Positions 1 to 13,310 of a DNA stretch of 64,000 bases are shown here, in pieces. Made by a program: the position numbers and the translations under genes. The stretch's first letter is position 1; each line of letters opens with the position of its first letter. This DNA is from Gibbula magus (lineage: Eukaryota > Mollusca > Gastropoda > Trochida > Trochidae): positions 12,618,708 to 12,682,707 of the forward strand of contig OW388304.1 in assembly GCA_936450465.1 (NCBI GenBank), in the 5' to 3' direction. The notes beneath the pieces were generated by a model that had not been told where the DNA came from, made no database searches, and was given only the letters and a program-made list of their open reading frames with translations.

Positions 1-3000
1 GTCTTCCTGTATGCTGTCCTCACTTCTTGCGATTCTTGGAATTCATTGACTATTCTTTACTGCTGTGTCGATTTTAGTCCGTGCAAGTAAACCAAGCATA
101 AGATAAGAAAATCATATGATCATTTTCAAAATACCCTAGGACAAAACATTTTTTCTGATGGGTTAATAATGCACAAAAGAACCAAGAGTAGGTACCTCAA
201 GGCCTAACGTGCCAATACATAATATCTTCACTCGCCCTGGGAGCTTTTAAGCCACCTGCACGTCTCAAACCTAATGAGTACACTTAGAAGTCGAATTGGT
301 GAGGATTAACTCTTGTATTAGAGGAATATTTGAGTGTCAAAAAGTAGCCGCACTGCATAGTGAGGTTCATGAAAGGTGAGGTGATTTGGGGTTTAACGCC
401 GCTTTCAATAGTATTTCACTTATATCACGGTAGTCACGTAGTAGTGATGTTTATGTACAATATAGACGAACTGATAAATTATCAGAACAAGCAGATTAAG
501 GCTGTTTTTTTATCAAAATAAGTCAGGTTTTCATTTCAAATAAAGTATCCATTAGGTCAACTTATTCTTGGTGTAATATAAATGTAACCCTTTCTTCACA
601 AGTCGGCTTTGTATTTACAAAAAAATAAGGGACATAAGACATTCAACTTATTCACCTCGTTGTCAACCAAAACATGTCCCCGGAATTATGAATTATCATT
701 GCTGCAATCAAACTTCTCTCAATATTGATGTTATAATTATTTTATGTCAGTTAATATGGTTTGGGTGATTTCAATGGTATTTCACCTTATCAGGTGCAGT
801 GGCAAAGTCACAACATTAATACAATGCATTTTCGGTGCAGCGCCAAGTACAGAATTAACTTAATAAAAGGTTGTGGCGCATGGTCTAGAAATGTATCAGT
901 GTGTCAATATTTTACATACAACTGTACTCGAACCCTAATTGAATTCAAACCCCTTCCTCTTGAAGCAATCATAGCGCTATTGCATTCCGTTTATTGACAT
1001 AAATAAGCCACACCTAACATTGGTGATATATATTATTTCTGTAGGCATCTTTAATAATACATAAAAGACAATGCTTAATTAAACCACTATAGATAATACG
1101 GAGATATTTAATTGAGGGCACCACGTACATGGAGAAGAAACAGCTGGTCCTCGAATCTGATATGACTATGTCGTATTGAGAACAAAAAACATAAAATGTC
1201 TTTCAATTAGACGCCAGTGCCTCCAAGCACTTGTTTGCAGTTGAGTTTGATTACATCCTTTGAGTTCATCGTCCTTGTGAACTAATGTGCCGTCTGCCTA
1301 TTACACATAGACTAGTAATTGGTATCCATGATAAAATATACCAATTGTAAGTTCTTGACCTCAAGAATCACACATAAAACTACGCACGTTCCTGTGATAT
1401 TTTTTGATATTGCAAATTAAAGTTTGTACCAAGAACCAGATCTAGGTTCCTATTGCCACTGTAAACCAATGTTCTGTTTGTTATCATGTATTAAGCATTG
1501 CCATGAGGTTTTCTGTTCATCTATTGATATTGGCATTTTTGGCTGATAGTTCAACTATTTTACTGATTGTAAGCATGCTTCTTGTCCTTTAAATGTGTAT
1601 ATAATATCCGTGTAGATGTTGTAACTGTGAAGTTTTGAAATAATCTCTTATTTTCCTAAACGAAAATGAATACTTTGCCCGAAAGTCAACCGTGTTCTTT
1701 TATATGAAATGGAAGAGGCAAAACCCAAACACAAAACCTTACTGTCCTTTGGAAATTGTTGTTCAGAAAATATTTTTCTCAGAGCCAAACGTTCATTACT
1801 CATTAACAATCTTAAATAACATGTGATATATTATCAATTTTATTGTTTCAAAACATCAATCATTACACAATTAAGGAGGTTATTGTACATTTGTATTTGT
1901 GAAGTTTTGAAAGAGAGAGCTTGTTGATTTTCTTTAAACAAATATAAATCCTTATGATCCATGATTTATATATTGAATAGTGTAGGCACAAGCCACACAA
2001 AACCATATCAAACTGACATTACTTTCTCTGAGTCAAACATTCGTTAATAATTTGAAATTTAAGAACACATGCAATCTATTGTTTTTTTAATACATCAGTC
2101 ATTACAAACGTTCGATTCGAGACTACGTGTCTGTAACGGATTAAAAGCATAACATACCTCTTCAATTCATGTCAATGTCAGTGAATAGAAGACCGCTCGA
2201 TATCAATTTCCTCCCGTTAAATTCATTAATGAACCGATTCTTCCTCGAATACTGGGGGCATCCTGTTCATTTGATTTCATTTGATTTCATTTAATATGAT
2301 TGGGGATTAAAATCCAATTAGGATAATTTGAATGATGTCAGTGGAGGTATATTGTCTGATGCGTGACATTAACTCCGCTTTTATAATCATCATTATTTCA
2401 GGAAGAGAGCGTGCAATAGCATTACAGCTATGTTATTGAAAGGTCACTGTAACCAATACGTTTTACTATAAAGTATAATTTTGCCCTGAACTATTTTAGT
2501 TGAATCGTTGACATTATAATTGTTCAGGGCAAATATATAGAACAAAACCCATTCGAGGAGAGCAAGCATCTTTATTAAGATGCCAAATGATTGATATAAG
2601 AAACATTCTGCATTACGAATTACGAAATAAAAATGTTGTTTACTACATGTACGTATCTTCATGTTAATAGTCCATGAACATGGTCAACTGACAGTTATTC
2701 CATGTGTAGAACCAAACTCTTAAATTAATATCACCGGGTTGATATAGATTTGATATTGACATTAAGTGTTGTCATTGATTTCATGTGGATATCATTTATC
2801 TTGTTAACTGTTCACACGCAAAAAATAAGAAATAAACACTGTTGGTTTCCAAAACACTATACCATACTATAACTGCTATAATATGCAATATATAATTCAA
2901 CATAAACAATATATTTAAAGGACGTGCAATTATCCAGTCACTCATTTCGTAAGAAGCGGGGGATATAGTATTCAAGCGTACATCCATCCATCAGTCTGTT

Positions 3001-6000
3001 TTAAGTGAATAAATCAGGAACTATTCACTGTATTCTTTTCACTATTGTGGGACTGATCCATCTACTTTCATGTCAAATACAACGAACTTTTGCCATAGTC
3101 AGCGAGGATATCGCAAGACCCATTGACTTGATTCTCTATGTATCTTCTACATCACTTATCTTCAGCAAGACTTTGAATATTATGATCTTGCATGTTGAGA
3201 ATGTCAGTGAGATATCTCACATTCCTGTGTGCATGGAAAAATTGTGTTCCAATCGAGGCATTTGTTTCAGGTACGACAGAAAAAAAAGTAAGCATGATTG
3301 CAGCATGAGGACGGCCAGACGAATTTTCCATGTTTAGAAGTTTCAACACAGCTCTCCCATCACAATAATTTCATATCAGAGAACTCACCACACTTGATTG
3401 AACTTTGCACTGGTTAAGGTAAATAGTCAAGTTCTCAGAGTTGTAACATATTCCTATTTTGTCCCTTGCTTATTTGGCAAATTTGTCTTGTAAATCCTCA
3501 TGGAAATTGCACATAAATTATGTTGTATTTCATCGGAAGGCTTGTAAATGAATGACAGATACTGTTATTGATACGTCTTACAACATCCACACAAAGTATC
3601 CATGACTCCATGTCCGGTAGTGCAATTATCTAAAATAAGTTATTTTATTACACACGTGGTGAACGTACAACTAATGACACACTTATCTCATCACAGGTGT
3701 GTCGCATCACGTAGACCTGTGTCGTAACAACGTGATCCCAAATTCCAAAGATTTGATGGGATAACAAATTACCTCTCCGTTAGGATCAAGTTGAAAAGGA
3801 ACTACTTTTGAATTCCAAACAAACTTGTAACATTTCATTTTCACAACTTTATATGACAGATATAAACGGCAAATTAGTTTGTCGATGATTTAGAAAGTTC
3901 CACATTTGACCAGTATGAAACATTGATACCGTGATTAACTGTCACTGTCGGCGAATGCACCATATTTACTTACAGTTCAAGGGTTGTGTGAAAATCAGGA
4001 CACATCTCACACATTCATTTTCGGTGTCAAAGGGTTTCAAGTGCAGCGAATGTGAAATGCAAACATCATGTCACCATCACCAAGCACATAATGAATAGCT
4101 TGTCATATATAGATAGCCAGCCACAGTCAAACACATTCACTCCGCGTTGCCCTTGCCCTTGTTGACATCATGCCGATCGCGAGTTAATTTCGTCACTTTC
4201 TGACTGTTCTTTCTAACGTAGACCATGAACACACCGACAGCCATAATGTGTCGATTATTTCTGTTTCAAAACTTAAAACCTTGACACTGTTGCTTGATTC
4301 GCTCTGTAGACTGTATATAAAACTTGGAACCTGTTAATACCTTATGGCATTCCGTCACAAAAATACGTCAGCTATCGCTAGCCACCAATAGGTTTGACTC
4401 TTGACGAGCCGACCGACGGCAAGATGAGCGAGTTGACTATAAGATGAATTAATTCTGATTGTTAACATCGAAAACAATACCTTGCACAATACAACATAAC
4501 AAATACAGTTCATTTTCATAAACCTTTTCGGCCATTTGTCCACTTACATTTATTCAACTAAATCTCATGAACTACATTAATTCTTTGTCAGTATGTATAC
4601 GCAATGGGAGGTGCAAATAAGTGTTCAGGCCAGTTGATGTTAATTAATATGGATTTGGTAATTGAAACCGGGTCGATTTTGTAGAATTGTTTCCCTTATC
4701 CCAAAAAATAAAATGAAGCGGTCTGACGGTTTGAGAAACGTATGTAATAAATAAAATACCACACTGGGTCTCATTAGTTACAAGTTATATGAAATTTGTG
4801 ACCTTCCTCTGGTAACTCACCTCGCTTTCGCTCGGTCAGATACCGTCAGAGGACCCTCATTTCGTATAATTCGTATCTACTGTAGCATTCTCTATATATA
4901 TTGCATCATCCGATATCACAATTCAGTATTTCATGTTCTCCTTCAAACAGTGTTCAGATCCTTTAATAGTGATATGTATTTTATTGTCTCTGATCACTCA
5001 ACTTCATCAGGTGAACTTATAGTACAATTTACCTTGTTTTAAAAACTAGGTCCGGGGTGATGTACTAAGATTCGAATTCCACAATAAAGAAATTCAAGGA
5101 AAGCTTAGATGCTGACCTATATGTCAAGTGTACCGACCACTGCAGGTGTCAACCTGTCACTGGGAATACGGACATAACCATCGAGTAGGAAGTGAAGGAA
5201 CAAATACTGTTATTGGAATGATTTGTGAGGAAGGCAATACTGTCACTGCTTAGTAGAGTCAACGACCTCCTTCAGGCTATTCTTAACCCGCTTCTGTACA
5301 CCGAGTTCCATCTTAGGTTGGCACGGAATTGGTCACAAGTCCATTCACACTTTGACACTGTACTGTAGTACCAGCTCGTTTGATATTTGAAACATTAACA
5401 GAGATTCATAATCCTATTTACAAATTATGTGGTTTATTATGTGTTTACTAAATGCAGTAAATGTCTTTATAGAGTTCACTTAAAAGTTAATAAAGGAATA
5501 TTACTGATTTTACTTTTTGATGTTACTTGATGGTTAGGTTATCTCTTTTTGTTGACGGCCAACAATGATATTGTCAGTACAAAGACAGAAGGGAAGAGGT
5601 CATTTTAATGAAAACAATTCCGCCTATAGTCTTTAGCATTGGTTATGTTTGAATGTAAATGAAAACTAAACGAGCTTACATGTTATACGATTTCTATGAA
5701 AAGACTTAATTATTTTGCATAAATTCTGTTTATTACTCGGCTACATTAGTCAAGAGAAATAGAGTAGATGGATGTTATACGTTTCATGAAAATATTAAAT
5801 TATAATTCCAACAAAAAAAACTAAAATGTAAAAAATGTTGTTCACCAAATTTTGCAAACATATGACTTACATGTATATCATTTTAGAAACCACCCATTCA
5901 TTCCAAACTAAGAAATGTAAATATGAATAGAGAGATGATGTGAATAGGGAATAGTGTTGTCATTTGAACATCTTGCTATTTTCTCCATACTTATCAACAC

Positions 6001-6075
6001 CGTGTCTGATGACCAAAGAGACAAACCAGACAGAGAAATTGTCAATTCCAGATGCTCAGCACGTCTCACTGGACT
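1..6075 (+). repeat. Segmental repeat block A, copy A1 (non-coding)
   Basis: First copy of a block that recurs at about 14,430, 29,040, 31,712 and 48,225. Shared landmarks, in order, are the CTGTATGCTGTCCTCA start, a segment around 1,120 (repeated at 30,040 and 32,800), a strongly conserved stretch around 2,190-2,300 (also 31,230, 40,650 and 50,030), and one around 5,140-5,220 (also 15,970). It closes at 5,960-6,075 with a junction sequence repeated at 18,690-18,805. Open frames inside are short, mostly lack an ATG and are not kept between copies. I see no gene here. Boundaries are by eye. Confidence 0.75.
375..445 (+). repeat. SINE-like dispersed repeat fragment
   Basis: Contains GGTTTAACGCCGCTTTCAAT followed by a TATTTCACTTATATCACGG-type stretch. 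The same phrase occurs at 8,366-8,461 and, inverted, at 15,584-15,825. Similar phrases are abundant in gastropod genomes as a short interspersed family; that is recollection, not a search. Shorter relics of the same wording sit near 31,400, 40,820 and 50,200. Confidence 0.5.
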
Positions 6076-6660
6076 TCACAGCAGCACGGATGGCAGTTTT
6101 TCTTACATGTACATGTCTGTGACTTCTTACCAAAAGACGTTTGTCGGGCCATATGCATGGTAGGAGATACCATGATAATACTTGTTTGCAAACCTCAGAA
6201 ACGATATTGACTTCATTTTCAATTTGAACGAAACATATGCCTTAATAAGGATAATTAAGTAACAGAAAAAGTAACATTTTCTATGTTAATGAATCTCTCA
6301 AGAGTGTATACAGTGTGATAGTGTCATAGCATAGCCCATCTTCATAACCTCCGTCTTACTTCAACCGTTTTCTTGTGTGAACAATATAGAATCCCAATGT
6401 GCAATCAAATTTAATTGTCAATCAGCGGTGTTGTTCAAACTGTGCATTATGTCTGTACTGGTAACCGCGGGAAGACTTGAGTAATGTCAGTGGGGAGAGA
6501 ATGTCTATTGATGTAAATAAATTCTTATTACTAGTGTGAGCTGAATCTTGTACCTTCTGTGGACAGCGTGACATTAAATGTTATAATTAGCGTTATACCT
6601 GTTTGTTTGTCAGGCCAAACGTACACGTAGTTCGTTTATGCCTTCCTGCTATTTGCCTAT

Positions 6661-6726
6661 ATTGAACTGAAGTGGGGATACAGGATTATGTGATTTGTGC
6701 TCACTTCTTCACTTGTATGATTTAGA
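6661..6726 (+). repeat. 66 bp inverted repeat, left arm
   Basis: By eye, a perfect reverse complement of 8,737-8,802 about 2 kb away. The right arm is the normal position for this sequence, since diverged versions lie at the same place in copies B2 (about 21,215) and B3 (about 44,350). The left arm is therefore an extra, inverted and apparently recent duplicate. Confidence 0.85.
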
Positions 6727-6793
6727 TGATTCACTATGTTTATTTGTAGAGAACCATTAAAACAGTTAACACGATTCAATGACAAATATGTCC

Positions 6794-6818
6794 TAAATAA
6801 ATAAATAAATAAATAAAT
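6794..6818 (+). repeat. (TAAA)n microsatellite
   Basis: About six AAAT/TAAA repeats, unique to copy B1. Confidence 0.9.
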
Positions 6819-8365
6819 GTGCCTAATAAAGTAAGGTCATCCGTCAAGGAACTGCTAAATGGTTCGTTAAGATCGTTGTCAGGATATTAGGCCACACATC
6901 AAGATTCTCTTTGTAAACAGGAAATTGAAGTTACGCGGTGATGGTATTAAATGATAGGTAAACAATTTTAGGAAGCACGTGAGATGTAGGAAATTTGGAA
7001 GAACTTTGTGTATTTGAACTTTGACTTGCTTTGCATATTTATCAGATTTGGTTCCAAGTTTATATGATTGCTTTATTGCATCGATGACATTCTTCATTAT
7101 ATGATAAAAACAATTATGTGATTTACAAACTGTGTCATGTTAGGTTTCCCCAATTGTGTTGTCATATAGTACCATAATACAAAAGGTCTGCAATTACAAA
7201 CATATAATGAACTGTACCAACGAGGTAGCAAACTATTCTAAAATATAAGATTAGATCAGTTCTTCGTTGAATTTTACCAATGTCATCTTACTGTGTAGAG
7301 ATTAGTGTTTGTATTAGAAAAACAACTGGAATAAATACATCAACAGTCACCAATGAATACATCGTATGTAAAATAGGGTGCATTGTAGAGGTTTGTGTAG
7401 GTGGTTATATTAAGAGTGTTTTTGGCAATTTGTTATTGTGATTATGATATAATAATTATTATATACATGTAGTAAACAGCACGATCCAATAATCAGAATT
7501 TTCTTCTATTTAATTGAATTGATTTGAACAGATTTTGTGAATGGTAATTAATCAAAGACCTGAGTTTGAACTTGTTAAGATAATATTGTTCTGGAACGTA
7601 GTAAACTAGAACCAAACGTTCAATCGTAGCTATTTCTTGAGGCGTTGCAATCCAACTTGCTAAAGTAAAAACATTCTGATTGAAGTTGTAAAGAAAACAT
7701 TTAGATAATTAGCGAAGTGCACAAGGTACATTGTGAACAACAGCTGCTCTGCTAATTTAATATGGTCATTTCGCCTTTGGTACTGTCAAACACGGAATCA
7801 TTTCATCCAATTAGTCTGGTGATGTAGGTTTTTACCAATTCAATGTGACATTATAATAAATATAATGCGTTTTTTCTGGAAAAGAAAAATATATGGAAGA
7901 TGAACAAATTAATAACCAACAATTTGTTTAATATAATTAAAAAATTACGAATTTTGACAATTATATTAATTATTTTGATAATCCGTTCAAAGAAAAAAAT
8001 ATGAAGAATATATTGATGTATCTTTGTTTTAATCTGTAACACTTTTCACTGTAACAAAAGAATGATTTGATTTTTCATAATGGACAAATGAACAGCCGTG
8101 TGACCGCTTTGCTGACCAAATGCCATCATTATAGCTTCTATAATTACAAGTAACTGACGGGAGTTATAACAAATATATGAATAACAATACATATTCTTCT
8201 CTCACTTTCGAGGCGGGAACATAGACTAGCCAATTAGGTATCATATTATATTTAACGATATATTGATATTCACTCCTGTTTTAAAAAGTGTGTCTTTTCA
8301 GTTAATACTGATTGCGGATCTTTAAGTTTAGCACAATGTTTGTTCCACCTTAAGCTTTGGTATAT

Positions 8366-8461
8366 GAGGTGAGGTGAGTTGGTATTTAACACCGCTTTCA
8401 GGAGTATTTCACTTGTATCACGGCTGCTAGTATTATGGCAGGGAGAAAGCCCGCAGCGCCG
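8366..8461 (+). repeat. SINE-like dispersed repeat fragment
   Basis: Has the ACCGCTTTCAGGAGTATTTC core, then a CACGGCTGCTAGTATTATGG stretch and GGGAGAAAGCCCGC. The same order is found inverted in the longer copy at 15,584-15,825. It is missing at the corresponding place in copies B2 and B3, so it was inserted after the block was duplicated. Confidence 0.55.
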
Positions 8462-8736
8462 TGCTTTGGTATATGTACGATCTAAGCATCATCAGAAACA
8501 AGGTAATGATAACTCGTCAGTTAACAAACATTGCTGAAGATCAAGAACTACCTTGAGGGTGCCATAATATTGATTTTTATGATCACTTTAAACTTCAGTA
8601 CATATAATGCACCTAACGTTGTCTTATTGATTTAGTTTTCTCTCTAAAAAGACAAAATGCTCAAAACGTTGAATTGATATTCTAAGTATACACACGTAAC
8701 AATTAATCGTTGATGAGACATCACTACAGAATCATA

Positions 8737-8802
8737 TCTAAATCATACAAGTGAAGAAGTGAGCACAAATCACATAATCCTGTATCCCCACTTCAGTTCA
8801 AT
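8737..8802 (-). repeat. 66 bp inverted repeat, right arm
   Basis: Reverse complement of 6,661-6,726 with no mismatch that I can see. This is the arm at the ancestral position, judged by paralogous copies B2 and B3. Confidence 0.85.
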
Positions 8803-8893
8803 AAAGCCACAATAGCAAAATATGAACTGATGAAACCAGAAAGTGTAGTTTCAGAGACACATTTCATCTACAACAAGCAGACAGAGTCGGTCA

Positions 8894-9304
8894 TATCCCC
8901 CGCCATGTAGGAATTTTGAATATATTTATGCATTTTGAATATATAATGCATTTACTTTCTATATAGCAAAAGGCACATCTAGACTACTTGGTTGATACCT
9001 GTACAAAGTTTTAGCAAAATATATTGAATAGTTTTGAAGTTTGAGGCCGGAATATAGTTTTTCCTCTTCTTGGTTCTAAGTCCAGACTGTTTGCATTCGT
9101 TAAAAAAAAAATCTCAAATTTCTATATAGCAAAAGGCACATCTAGAATACTTGGTTGATACCTGTACAAAGTTTTAGCAAAATATATTGAATAGTTTTGA
9201 AGTTTGACGCCGGAATGGAAAAGCCCGGACGCACAGACGGACAGACGGACAGATGGACGGAGCTCATTTCTATATCCCCCGCCAACGTCGTTGTGGCGGG
9301 GGAT
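8894..9304. mobile_element. Small non-autonomous element with two tandem cores (CCCCCGCC/GGCGGGGGAT ends)
   Basis: Starts at ATCCCCCGCC and ends with a short hairpin reading GGCGGGGGAT. Inside, a core beginning TCTATATAGCAAAAGGCACA occurs twice, about 163 bp apart, followed by a (GGACAGAC)n-like run. Copy B2 lacks the element: around 21,340-21,375 the flanking sequences are joined, which supports insertion. Organisation (unique ends, 160-170 bp tandem core, microsatellite) resembles pearl-type elements of molluscs; the family name is inference. Confidence 0.6.
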
Positions 9305-9653
9305 AAAAAGATAACAACCCTACAGTTAATGCGCTAAGTCGTCTACCAATGAACGTTGCAAAAACTGATCTTATTCAATGACTAATTTTAACATTATATA
9401 ACATAAAACTATCGGTTGTATGCGAATAAACGTCATACAGGCTACCACAATCCAGTATATATATCCATGTTTTGAGCTCTTTAATCACCACGATATACTA
9501 CACCAACAGAGCAATGGACAAACAGAGATAATGTTACCATCAAATATAATAAAGCTATAGAGTTTATATGATAAAATGTCAAAAAGACCACATGTACCAT
9601 ACTCCAGCATCTTACACATCCGTGTATTGAGCTCTGTAACATGTTGATCGCAC

Positions 9654-9810
9654 GAGATTCTACACCTACTCCACATCGATCCAAGGTTCTGTTGATGTAA
9701 TAAACCTGTTATTAGATTCCAAACGTCTGATAGACGTCCACTGCATAGGATAACGTCTACTTAAAGATACTTACACTCTTGACATAAGTGGCTGTACATA
9801 ATTTACTTGC
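9654..9810. other. Highly conserved 155 bp block (copy 1 of 3)
   Basis: I count about four mismatches over 155 bp against 44,921-45,080, and somewhat more against 22,177-22,331, while neighbouring sequence is clearly more diverged. It contains the phrase AACCTGTTATTAGATTCCAA and the palindrome-like GTCTGATAGAC. No convincing open frame crosses all three copies. Function unknown; it could be a regulatory element, an exon of non-coding RNA or a region of gene conversion. Confidence 0.6.
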
Positions 9811-10281
9811 TGATTCAAGTCGGGGTAGACACAATATCGTTACTAATCAGATAACTGTTTTCTTAATATGAAATCTGTTTGCTCATTCAGATATGTTACG
9901 AATACCTCGTCTGAAGAAGATTGATTTCTGAAATGGAATTTATAACGGAGTTATTGTGACCTAGTCATTGGATGTTACATTCATCGATCAAATGAAAGTG
10001 CCTCCTTACAGAGTCAAACAACCTGAGACACATGTAATTAATATTCCTAGCTCTAGGTTCATCCTGCCTGACCAAGTTTAAGTTACCTGCTGAGCACACA
10101 TCTGATTGGTAGACTGGTCATTACATTTAATAAGAATTGATTAAGTTGTGTGTTGCTTAATGTGTATATGATATTAGTTTATTAGTTTTGATTGAATATG
10201 TGGCAGCTTAAACAGAGGCAGGTAAAGTGAAAAGTGTTTCTTTTTTTTAATTCATGTTCACGTTTACAAATCGCCGCTAAT

Positions 10282-10329
10282 GGCTGCAATACTGCCGAAG
10301 CAGCATTAAACAATAACTCACTCACTCAC
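10282..10329 (+). repeat. Relic of dispersed repeat ending in (ACTC)n
   Basis: Reads as a GCATTAAACAATAACTCACT tail after a GGCTGCAATACTGCCGAAGC stretch. It resembles the 3' tail of a short interspersed repeat common in marine gastropods. The frame open across it is incidental. Confidence 0.4.
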
Positions 10330-10810
10330 GTTAATAAAAGCCTTAAACAAAGTATCCTCTGTCACACACAGATGAATGTTCCGATTCTCAACATGCATAA
10401 CCCTGATTTTCATCAGTAAAACTCGTACTTAAAGTTCATGAACTGAGCGAGAAAATTTGATATGAACACATTATCCAATAAACAAGCTTGATATCACGTG
10501 ATGAAAACAAGCTACATGGCATAACTAAGGGTAAGCTCGCCTTCTGATTGGCTGAAAATCCCAAGTACTTTAATTTCAAGCTGAATTCTTTGACATTGAC
10601 TAAAGCTTATTGCAAATCAACTTTTCATTAATTCAAAGATTCGATTGACGGATAATTGTTTTATATCTTAGCCCCAGTGACAGGAGCTGGTGATGAAATG
10701 TCCAAGGGTAATATATGTGTAGAGTATCGAAACGCTCAGTCCTGGTTGACCCAAGTTGTTAACAGACGTGAGTTATTGCTACTTTTACTACAGAAAGGGC
10801 GATTATTTTC

Positions 10811-11876
10811 CTCCGCCACGAAGTGGAAGGGGGATATAGGTTTGGGCTCCGTGCGTCCGTCCGTGCGTCCGTCCGTCCGCTATAAAGGGGACAGCTTTTC
10901 TCAGAAACTATTTAAGATAGGACAACCAAATTTGGTGTGTGGCTTGTGGACATAACTACCTCGATGGAGTTCGGAAATAAGAACGGTGTGATTATGTTTC
11001 CTGGAGTAATTGCCCTTGTTCCGTATTTTTGGACTCTGTTCATGGTATCTCCAAAGGGGACAGATTTTCTCAGAAACTGTTTAAGATAGGGTTTCCCAAT
11101 TTGGTGTGTGGCTTGTGGACATAAATACCTTGATGGAGTTCGAAAATAAGAACCCTGTGATTATTTTTTCCGGAGTTATTGCCCTTGTTCCGTAATTTGG
11201 ACTCTGTTCATGGTATCTCCAAAGGGGACAGCTTTTCTCAGAAACTGTTTAAGATAGGATTTCCAAATTTGGTGTGTGGCTTGTTGACATAAATACCTTG
11301 ATTGAGTTCGAAAATAAGAACCGTGTGATTATTTTTTTCGGAGTTATTTCCCTTGTTCCGTATGTTTGGACTCGGTTCATGCTATCTCTAAAGGGGACAG
11401 CTTATCTCAGAGACTATTTAAGATAGGATTACCCAATTTGGTGTGTGGCTTGAGGGCATAAGTACCTTGATGGAACTCGAAAATGAGAAGCACACAATTA
11501 ATCTTTGCGGAGTTATTGCCCTTGTTCCATATATTTGGACTCTGTTCAAGGTATCACCAAAGGGACAGCTTTTCTCAGAAACTATTTAAGACAGGATAAC
11601 CAAATTTGGTGTGTGGTTTAAGGCCATCGATACCTTGATGGAGTTCGAAAAAAGGAAGCATGTGATTATTTTTTCCCAGAGTTATTCCCCTTGTTCCGCT
11701 TTTTCGACTCTGTTTCAAGTATCCAAGGATATAGCTTTTCTCAGACATTGTTTAACATCAAATCAGTTGTGTGGCTTGAGGATATCGTTACCTTAATTGA
11801 AAGAAAATGAGAAGCGCACAATTATTTCTTCTTGAATTATTGCCCTTGTTCTCATTTCTTGTGTCTGGCGGGGGAT
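10811..11876. mobile_element. Non-autonomous element with about six 168 bp tandem cores
   Basis: Begins with CTCCGCCACG and GGGGGATATAGG, followed by a (GTCC)n microsatellite, and ends at TCTGGCGGGGGATG. In between, a unit starting AAAGGGGACAGCTTTTCTCA recurs at 10,884, 11,053, 11,221, 11,390, 11,559 and about 11,724, a period of 168-169 bp. Units decay toward the right end. It belongs to the same general type as 8,894-9,304 and lies in the opposite orientation. No coding capacity. Confidence 0.65.
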
Positions 11877-13310
11877 GTTGATGACTATGTCTTCTTGTTT
11901 TGTCTGCCTTCTAGCCTTAAGCACCCGAGCCGTTCAACTTTTGCTGTTCGAACTGCAGTGATGCTGGCACTGAAATATACTCAGATGTTGTAATGAGAAG
12001 AAATGAAACCTTGAGATAAAGAGAGAAACTTGGCATCACGTGGTTGTGCATGCAGTATACCTAGGATAAATCATTTTTGAAATCTCATTTTGGATTTCAT
12101 CAAGTGTCAAATTATCGCTAAACCAATTACCAGCAAAGATATGGGAGACATATATGTTATCAATCAGCAAAATTGTATAATATATCTTGAGACCTGATGC
12201 TAACCCCTCTAATATTAAATCAGTGGTGTTTCTTTTGTTTCTTTTGCACTATAACATTTTTTTAATTAACAATATTATGAAGTAGAACATACCTACCACC
12301 CTTGTCTATGGTAACTTATCTCACCAATGTCAGGCAATCACAAACCTAATTAACCGAATAATTTCAGAATCTCCATCAGGATAAACATCAGAGCACGTCA
12401 CTTGACAAACGCGGTTGTCGCCTAGTGTGGGATGTTGCCTTTGCAGATGTTCAGCCCCACTCCTTCGCAAATAGACTTATGCTTCAGTAAGTTGTCCTTT
12501 CTTATCTGACCCATGTTACTTCTGGTAAAACACAGCATCGTTTAGCTTAACCTCCAACTGAAATGTAATTTGCAATGAATACTTCGTAGGGAAAGTATAT
12601 TTATCTTCTCATCATATTGTTATTGAAAGTGGGTGGTACTCTAATACCACCAGAAACGCCTGCTTATGAGTAGGACTGTTGTTCTTATGGTATGTCAAGC
12701 TAAGGCAACAATAAATATCTTTCACATAATATATAGTTCAGGTCAAGCTTAGAAATAACAAGAAAAGCCTTTAAAAAGGCAAGTTTGGGGGGGGGGGGGT
12801 AGAGTAGAGTAGATCTAGTGAATTGAACATGAAGTGGTGATTTTTGGTGAATATCGGTGCTCGATGTACAGGCAGGTAGACAATGCATGATGAGGGTCTT
12901 GTCTGGGTGTTTGCTAGTCTAGTGGTAGTCTAAGCTTAGAAATGACTGTCAGAACTGTTTTATAAGTAGTATAGGTCTACCATTACAATAAACCCATGAA
13001 TGATTACATGTATAACTTGATAACATGAAAACATCTCGTTTAACCTTATTTAATTTCATATTTAACCTATGTGAAATCAAATCAACAGAGTAGCCTACGC
13101 CTGACCTCATGCAAGTGAATGTGCAAGCTTTCTCCATCCGGTAAAATATTTTAATCAGACGTCTCTTTTCATGGTCAGATTAACGCATGTCTACTAATAT
13201 CCTCTCTGTAAGTTTAAAATTACCACCAATTTTGTAGTTTTACTACGACTTACGGTTTTACCGATTTTTGAAATATAACCTAGCCGCTGTTTAGATTCCA
13301 ACCTTACCTA

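Larger units (their letters stand above)
6076..12730 (+). repeat. Segmental repeat block B, copy B1 (non-coding)
   Basis: First copy of block B, which recurs at 18,806-28,985 and 43,051-48,185. Landmarks shared by all three copies are around 7,565 (20,450; 43,500), 8,345 (20,940; 44,045), 9,654-9,810 (22,177; 44,921), 11,900 (28,170; 45,540), 12,330 (28,515; 46,535) and 12,630 (28,730; 47,945). This copy alone carries two tandem-core elements (8,894-9,304 and 10,811-11,876) and an inverted duplicate (6,661-6,726). I see no supported gene. Confidence 0.7.

Noticed and set aside
3005..3337. 110-codon frame with a signal-peptide-like start and an EGF-like C-S-N-R-G-I-C stretch
   Set aside because: It starts with GTG, not ATG, and the equivalent sequence in copies A2 (14,940-15,010) and A3b (42,220-42,300) is shifted and stopped. 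Probably chance.
9481..9684. Minus-strand frames over the conserved 155 bp block
   Set aside because: A short peptide similarity to 44,870-44,921 exists, but frames shift between copies and copy B2 lacks the region.
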